Made by a program: the position numbers and the translations under genes. A DNA stretch of 64,000 bases from Mobilicoccus massiliensis (GTDB taxonomy: Bacteria > Actinomycetota > Actinomycetes > Actinomycetales > Dermatophilaceae), in contig NZ_LN651327.1 of NCBI RefSeq assembly GCF_000826525.2, positions 1-64,000 on the forward strand, written 5' to 3'. The notes under the pieces were generated by a model. It was given only the letters and a program-made list of their open reading frames with translations, made no database searches and was not told where the DNA came from. Below are positions 60,502 to 64,000 of the stretch, in pieces; within the stretch, counting starts at the first letter, position 1, and each line of letters opens with the position of its first letter.

Positions 60502-60645
60502 GGCGTACCGGCGAGACAGGCGGCCTCGCGGCGCCGAACCGTCGCACAGCCTACGTGTCCGCCCGATACGCCTCGACGGACCCCAGACGAAGGCGACGTG
60601 GACAGCGCGTGACGCCCTCGCGTGGACGCGGGCCGGCTCATCAAC

Positions 60646-60706
60646 GACGAGACGACAGACGGCAGACGACAGACGGCGAGACGGCAGACGGCGAGACGAC
60701 GGACGC
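60646..60706. repeat. Short tandem repeats AGACGRC(G)
   Basis: About seven to eight units of a 7-8-bp repeat, AGACGAC/AGACGGC with occasional extra G, in the 250-base gap between two minus-strand genes. No CRISPR-like spacer structure. Confidence 0.8.
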
Positions 60707-60751
60707 CGGGGCCGTGGCGACGTGCCACGACCCCGGCGTCCACCGACGTGG

Positions 60752-60886
60752 TCAGGAGTCCTCGGACTCGACCTCCTCGTCCTCCTCCGGCTCGAAGGCC
60801 GAGTCCTCGCCCACGGTGCCGCCGGCACCGTCCTCGTTGAGCTCGTCCAACGTCGTGTTCTCGTCGTCGCGCGACTGGTTGCTCAT
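60752..60886 (-). CDS. Small acidic protein, 44 residues
   Basis: ATG 60886 has AAAGGAG nine bases upstream. The protein starts MSNQSRDDENTTLDELNEDG and ends FEPEEDEEVESEDS, with about 40% Asp/Glu and no Cys. It is probably disordered. The perfect ribosome-binding site and high-GC third positions argue that it is real. I know of similar short acidic hypothetical proteins in actinobacteria, but no function. Confidence 0.7.
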   Translation of the reverse strand: MSNQSRDDENTTLDELNEDGAGGTVGEDSAFEPEEDEEVESEDS

Positions 60887-61028
60887 GGGTCTGCTCCTTT
60901 CGGGGTGCTCGCCTGTCGCCCCAGCCTGCAGGCTTCTGGCCGGTTCGGCCACCGAAGGCGCGACGGGAATTCCGAGATCGCACCGCGCGGGAGTGGTGCA
61001 GAGCGGGCGGATCCACGCTCGATGCGAG

Positions 61029-61059
61029 GACGCCGGGGCAGGACGAGCCCGCCCCGGCG
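61029..61059 (-). terminator. Terminator of the secreted-protein operon
   Basis: ACGCCGGGGC-(11 bases)-GCCCCGGCGT, a 10-bp perfect stem 15 bases past the stop of the minus-strand gene at 61074. Confidence 0.75.
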
Positions 61060-61073
61060 TGCGTCGCCTCGGC

Positions 61074-61667
61074 TCAGAAGAGGCCCGTGACGGTGCCGAC
61101 CTTGCCGAAGTCGTCGCGAGTGTTGCCCGCGACGGTCGAGTCGACGCCCTGGTCGTTCGCGTTCGGGGTGTCGCCGGAGACGCGGCCCTTCTGTGTGGTG
61201 ACGATCTTCTGAAAGATGCGGCCCTCCTTGGTGGCCCCGACGCCGAAGTCGAAGCTCGCGATGGGCAGGTTCTTCGCGCCCTTCTCCACGGGGTTGCTGA
61301 GGACGATGCGGTACGCACGGGTCGAGGTGGCCTCGTCGAAGCCGAGGTCCTCGACGTGCGCTCCGTTGAGGCCGCGGGCGTTGAGGTTGCGGTTGACGCC
61401 CTCGGGGCCCTTGACCGTCTTGACGAGCACGTCGAACGTGACGAGCGGGAACTCCGCGAAGTAGCGGTCGGTGCCGGCGTTGTCGAGACGGATCGCGACG
61501 AGACCCGGGTGCCCGTCGAGCTTGGCCGTGGACACGGTGTAGTGCACGCCGAGGTCGTGCTTGGCGGTGGCGCCGGGGGTGGTGTCGGCGGTGGCGGCGA
61601 CGCCGCCGGAGAGAGCCACGCCGGACGCGGCGAGGGTGGCGGCGAGAGTGCGCAGGGTGTTCTTCAT
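61074..61667 (-). CDS. Secreted protein of unknown function
   Basis: A 197-residue exported protein. Signal peptide about residues 1-27 (MKNTLRTLAATLAASGVALS ... ATA). The mature part looks like an all-beta domain: HDLGVHYTVSTAKLDGHPGL, VAIRLDNAGTDRYFAEFPLV, AYRIVLSNPVEKGAKNLPIA and SFDFGVGATKEGRIFQKIVT. No Cys and no anchor. GAGGAG precedes ATG 61667. It starts 14 bases after the stop of the other secreted gene (62428-61682), so the two are co-transcribed and probably act together. Confidence 0.8.
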   Translation of the reverse strand: MKNTLRTLAATLAASGVALSGGVAATADTTPGATAKHDLGVHYTVSTAKLDGHPGLVAIRLDNAGTDRYFAEFPLVTFDVLVKTVKGPEGVNRNLNARGLNGAHVEDLGFDEATSTRAYRIVLSNPVEKGAKNLPIASFDFGVGATKEGRIFQKIVTTQKGRVSGDTPNANDQGVDSTVAGNTRDDFGKVGTVTGLF

Positions 61668-61681
61668 CGTGTTCTCCTCGA

Positions 61682-62428
61682 TCACTTCGTGCCGGCGGCC
61701 TCGGAGGCCGGGTTGCCGTAGACCTTCAGGACGACCGCGTTCGAGAGCGGTGCGAGGCCGTGGTAGGCCCACGTGTTCGACCAGGTGCCGTTGGCGAGGC
61801 AGCGCTGCTGGGTGCCCTTGAACGCGAGCTGGCGGAAGCCGTACGTGGCCTTTCCGGTGTGGCCGGCCGGCACCTGGTACGGGCCGATCTGCTGGCCGGC
61901 GGTCCACGAGAGGGAGTACTCGATGCTGGGCTGGATGTGCATCGACTCCTGCGGGGCGGTGGCCGAGATGTTGCCCGTGAGGTTGTCGGCCACGGCGGTG
62001 AGGCCGGCGGTGAGCCCGCCGAACGTCTTGCCGTAGTCGCCGCTGATCTTGAGAGCGATGGACTGCGTCTTGCTCAGCTCCTGCGACAGGGGCACCGCCG
62101 AACTCGACGCGTTCTTCATCTCGATCGCGCCGATGGGCGTGAACGTGTCCTGCACCTGGTAGATCACCGTGCGGTGGTCTTCGAGGGCGTTGCACACCGG
62201 GCGCGGGTTGATGAGGTTGGGCTTGAGCCGGCTCGACGGACGCTTGACGTTGACGAGCGGGAGCAGCTCGTTGTTGTCGGGGGTGTTCGGCGTGGTGACG
62301 TTGCCCGGCGAGGGGTCGGCGCCGGTGGACTCCGGCGTGGCCGCGAGGGCGGGAGCAAGGCCGGCGGCGACGATGGTCAGTGCCGACAGGGTGACGCCCG
62401 CGGTTCGGGCGACGAGACGAGTGCGCAT
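61682..62428 (-). CDS. Secreted beta-rich protein of unknown function
   Basis: A 248-residue exported protein with a signal peptide of about 29 residues (LSALTIVAAGLAPALAA). The mature part is rich in Ser/Thr with alternating patterns: IYQVQDTFTPIGAIEMKNAS, VPLSQELSKTQSIALKISGD and GQQIGPYQVPAGHTGKATYG. Two Cys are present (PVCNALEDH and QQRCLANGTW), which may form a disulfide. The alternating hydrophilic strands recall aerolysin-like beta-pore-forming or carbohydrate-binding folds, but no motif proves it. First gene of a two-gene operon. Confidence 0.8.
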   Translation of the reverse strand: MRTRLVARTAGVTLSALTIVAAGLAPALAATPESTGADPSPGNVTTPNTPDNNELLPLVNVKRPSSRLKPNLINPRPVCNALEDHRTVIYQVQDTFTPIGAIEMKNASSSAVPLSQELSKTQSIALKISGDYGKTFGGLTAGLTAVADNLTGNISATAPQESMHIQPSIEYSLSWTAGQQIGPYQVPAGHTGKATYGFRQLAFKGTQQRCLANGTWSNTWAYHGLAPLSNAVVLKVYGNPASEAAGTK

Positions 62429-62993
62429 CGCATCTCCTTGTGTGGTTTCGATGGATGGCGCGATTCGGGGGCGGGCGGGGTTGCCGGTAGCGGACCCGTT
62501 CCGGCGCAGGTTCCCCCCGAAACCGCGCTAATGCACGGCGGACCAGAACACCCGGGATCCCGACCGGTGAGACGTGTCAGTGCCGCGGCGGACGTTACTG
62601 GACGGTCCAGTAGCTTCGGTAGGTCTGCGTGGGTCGGGGTGTTGCCGTTGCGATCAGTTTCCAGGCGGTCTCTGAATGCCTGCGAACGGCACGTAACACG
62701 TTGATCTGCAAGAGGTTTGGGGTGTTCTGAGGTTGGTTCTCACTCTGGTGTCCAGTGAGTAGACGTGATGCATCTCACTGTGCGAGCTCTTGAGCAGAGT
62801 GACAGGCAGGTGGACGGCTGGTGGATGACGCGCCTCGCGGCCGTGTCCTGCCGGTGTCCTGGTGCTTCGTACATCTCGACGGGTGCAGCCGGGGCGCGGC
62901 CTTCAGTTCGAGGCGGTCCGGACGATCGGCACCGCGAGGGCGGTCAGCGGATCTCCAGCCGGTCGGGGGAGCCTCGGATCGGGAGGGGGCGAC
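62429..62993. other. 565-base gap, no supported gene
   Basis: The region separates two divergent units. It contains the promoter of the secreted-protein operon, an orphan palindrome at 62596-62612 and the ribosome-binding site GGGAGGGGG of the next gene. Stretches around 62650-62780 have lower GC than the rest. No open frame has convincing coding character. Confidence 0.5.
62596..62612. promoter_or_regulatory. Orphan TetR-type operator palindrome
   Basis: TACTGGAC-G-GTCCAGTA, 8-bp perfect arms around one base, as in many TetR sites. It lies 168 bases upstream of the secreted-protein operon. No regulator gene is adjacent within the window. Confidence 0.5.
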
Positions 62994-63773
62994 ATGAGAT
63001 CGAAGGACGACCTGCTGGTCCTGCATCCGGGACGCGGCCCGCGCCGCCGTGACCGCCAGCGGGGTCGGCGACGTCTGCACGCCGTGGCCGTGACGGTGAT
63101 GTGCGTCGCCGCGCTCGCGGTCGTCCTACCGTTCTGGCGACCGCTCCCGGAACGCAGCCCCGGGCGCGAACCCGCCTTCCCGCCCGAGGCGTTCACGACC
63201 GCGCCCGCACCGCCGGCCACGCCCACCTCACCGACACCCGCGTGGGATGCCGGCAGCCCGCAAGCCCATCCCCGCACGCTGCCCTCGCCGATCCGACCCG
63301 CGCAAGTCGCGGCTCCCACCGACGCCGGCCGGGAGTGCGATGTCGACGACCTGTCGATCGTCAACCACGGTTGGGACGCCTGGACCGGCAACACCGCGAC
63401 CTCGCTGACGGCGACGAACCTCGGGGACGACCCCTGCCTGTTGGGCGGTTGGCCGAGCCTTCGTCTCGACCAGGGCGGCCGCCCCCTGGCGTTGACGACG
63501 GAGCAGGTGACCCACGCCCTCGGTGGGCAGCCGGTTCCGCCGCGTCGGCTGCTGCTGCGCCCCGGGCAGAGCGCGACGACCCTGCTGACGTGGCGCGGTT
63601 ATCGCAACGCCGCCGACAGCGAGACCCCGCAGCGCCTCACCATTCGGCTGGGCTCGGTCGAGCGTCGCGAGGTGCCGCTCGAGCCACCGTCTCCCGGGCC
63701 GGCGCCGTTCGACCTGGTCGACGGAGGCGCGCTGCTCATCGGCGCTTGGCAGCCCGCAAACCCGGGCGAGTGA
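62994..63773 (+). CDS. DUF4232-domain membrane-anchored protein
   Basis: A 259-residue protein. A basic N-terminus (RGPRRRDRQRGRRRLHAVAV) precedes one membrane helix (VTVMCVAALAVVLPFW, about residues 33-48). A Pro/Ala/Thr-rich linker follows to about residue 105. The outer domain is DUF4232-like: GNTATSLTATNLGDDPCLLG then GWPSLRLDQGGRPLALTTEQ, with two Cys positioned for the usual disulfide (ECDVDD and DPCLLG). GGGAGGGGG precedes ATG 62994. The family is found on actinobacterial surfaces; function unknown. Confidence 0.8.
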   Translation: MRSKDDLLVLHPGRGPRRRDRQRGRRRLHAVAVTVMCVAALAVVLPFWRPLPERSPGREPAFPPEAFTTAPAPPATPTSPTPAWDAGSPQAHPRTLPSPIRPAQVAAPTDAGRECDVDDLSIVNHGWDAWTGNTATSLTATNLGDDPCLLGGWPSLRLDQGGRPLALTTEQVTHALGGQPVPPRRLLLRPGQSATTLLTWRGYRNAADSETPQRLTIRLGSVERREVPLEPPSPGPAPFDLVDGGALLIGAWQPANPGE

Positions 63774-63776
63774 GGG

Positions 63777-64000
63777 TCAGGCGAGCATCTCGTGGCGCCG
63801 TCGCAGCACACGGCGGAGGTCGCGTGCCACGTGGGGCGGCATCGGGAAGGCATCGGCGAGCCGGTCGTCGAGATCGGCAGTGGCGACCAACACCTCGTCG
63901 AGTGCCCGCTCGGCCGCGCGCTGCGGCAAGCCCGTGCCGTCGGCGAGGCCGAGCCAGCGCTTGCGCGACAGCGAGTCGTCCCGCCCCGCCACCGTGAGCG
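63777..64000 (-). CDS. HipA-like protein, C-terminal part (runs off the window)
   Basis: The minus-strand frame is open from the window edge to the stop at 63777. It reads DDSLSRKRWLGLADGTGLPQ then RAAERALDEVLVATADLDDR and PPHVARDLRRVLRRRHEMLA. This resembles the C-terminal helices of HipA-type kinases (L.R..WL.LA...GL...AA...L.EV), the toxins of HipBA systems. The catalytic part lies outside the window, so the call is tentative. Confidence 0.5.
   Translation of the reverse strand, partial: LTVAGRDDSLSRKRWLGLADGTGLPQRAAERALDEVLVATADLDDRLADAFPMPPHVARDLRRVLRRRHEMLA

Noticed and set aside
60646..60706. Possible CRISPR array
   Set aside because: The units are 7-8 bp with no spacers, and there are no cas genes in the window.

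Overview
The window is about 70% GC, with GTG starts, leaderless-looking promoters and dense 4-bp stop/start overlaps. Gene content is typical of a heterotrophic, aerobic actinobacterium: a sulfur-assimilation leader peptide, a DinB/DUF664 protein, a mycothiol-enzyme relic, many TetR/MarR regulators and WHG-type signalling. Three methyl-accepting chemotaxis proteins suggest a motile member, probably of the Micrococcales. The genus cannot be fixed from the sequence.

Layout. 1-1335 is a complete IS3-family element that has cut the front off a multicopper oxidase gene. 2.2-9.2 kb holds a frameshifted DsbA-family gene, an NAD(P)-binding protein, a chemoreceptor, a GNAT acetyltransferase and a divergent FAD monooxygenase/TetR pair. 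9.2-11.7 kb is an ECF sigma/anti-sigma operon whose anti-sigma gene is broken by a perfect 134-bp tandem duplication. 11.9-20 kb holds a conserved unknown, a second chemoreceptor, a two-component system, a DUF6326 membrane protein, TetR regulators and an alpha/beta-hydrolase lacking its nucleophile serine. 21.4-29.3 kb is an aromatic catabolic island: MHS-type transporter, IclR regulator, metallo-beta-lactamase-fold protein, FAD hydroxylase, MarR regulator, homogentisate 1,2-dioxygenase and a conserved unknown. 29.3-32 kb is a scrap zone of gene remnants. 32-41.8 kb holds a third chemoreceptor, a ThrE-type exporter, a CDF transporter, a MurB-like fragment, an ABC exporter/MarR pair and a sugar porter. 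42.0-49.5 kb is the assimilatory sulfate operon: leader peptide, sulfite reductase, cysH, cysC, cysD, cysN, a sirohydrochlorin chelatase-like protein and a TauE/SafE permease. 49.6-60.5 kb holds household genes (CorA, two aldo/keto reductases, 5'-nucleotidase, AEC transporter) and a parS-like palindrome at 58220. 60.7-64 kb has a small acidic protein, two secreted proteins of unknown function, a DUF4232 lipid- or membrane-anchored protein and the end of a HipA-like gene.

How the genes work together. The sulfate operon is a full route: CysDN makes APS, CysH reduces it to sulfite, Sir reduces sulfite to sulfide, and the CbiX-like protein supports siroheme for Sir; the upstream peptide is probably a sulfur-responsive attenuator. 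In the aromatic island an identical 13-bp sequence lies upstream of both the transporter and the metallo-hydrolase operon, which points to one IclR regulon delivering and hydroxylating an aromatic acid toward homogentisate. The ring-cleavage gene is controlled by its own divergent MarR.

A recurring theme is recent gene decay: two single-base frameshifts, two in-frame nonsense codons, one tandem duplication, one insertion and several terminal gene relics. Some could be sequencing errors; read-level checks would decide.
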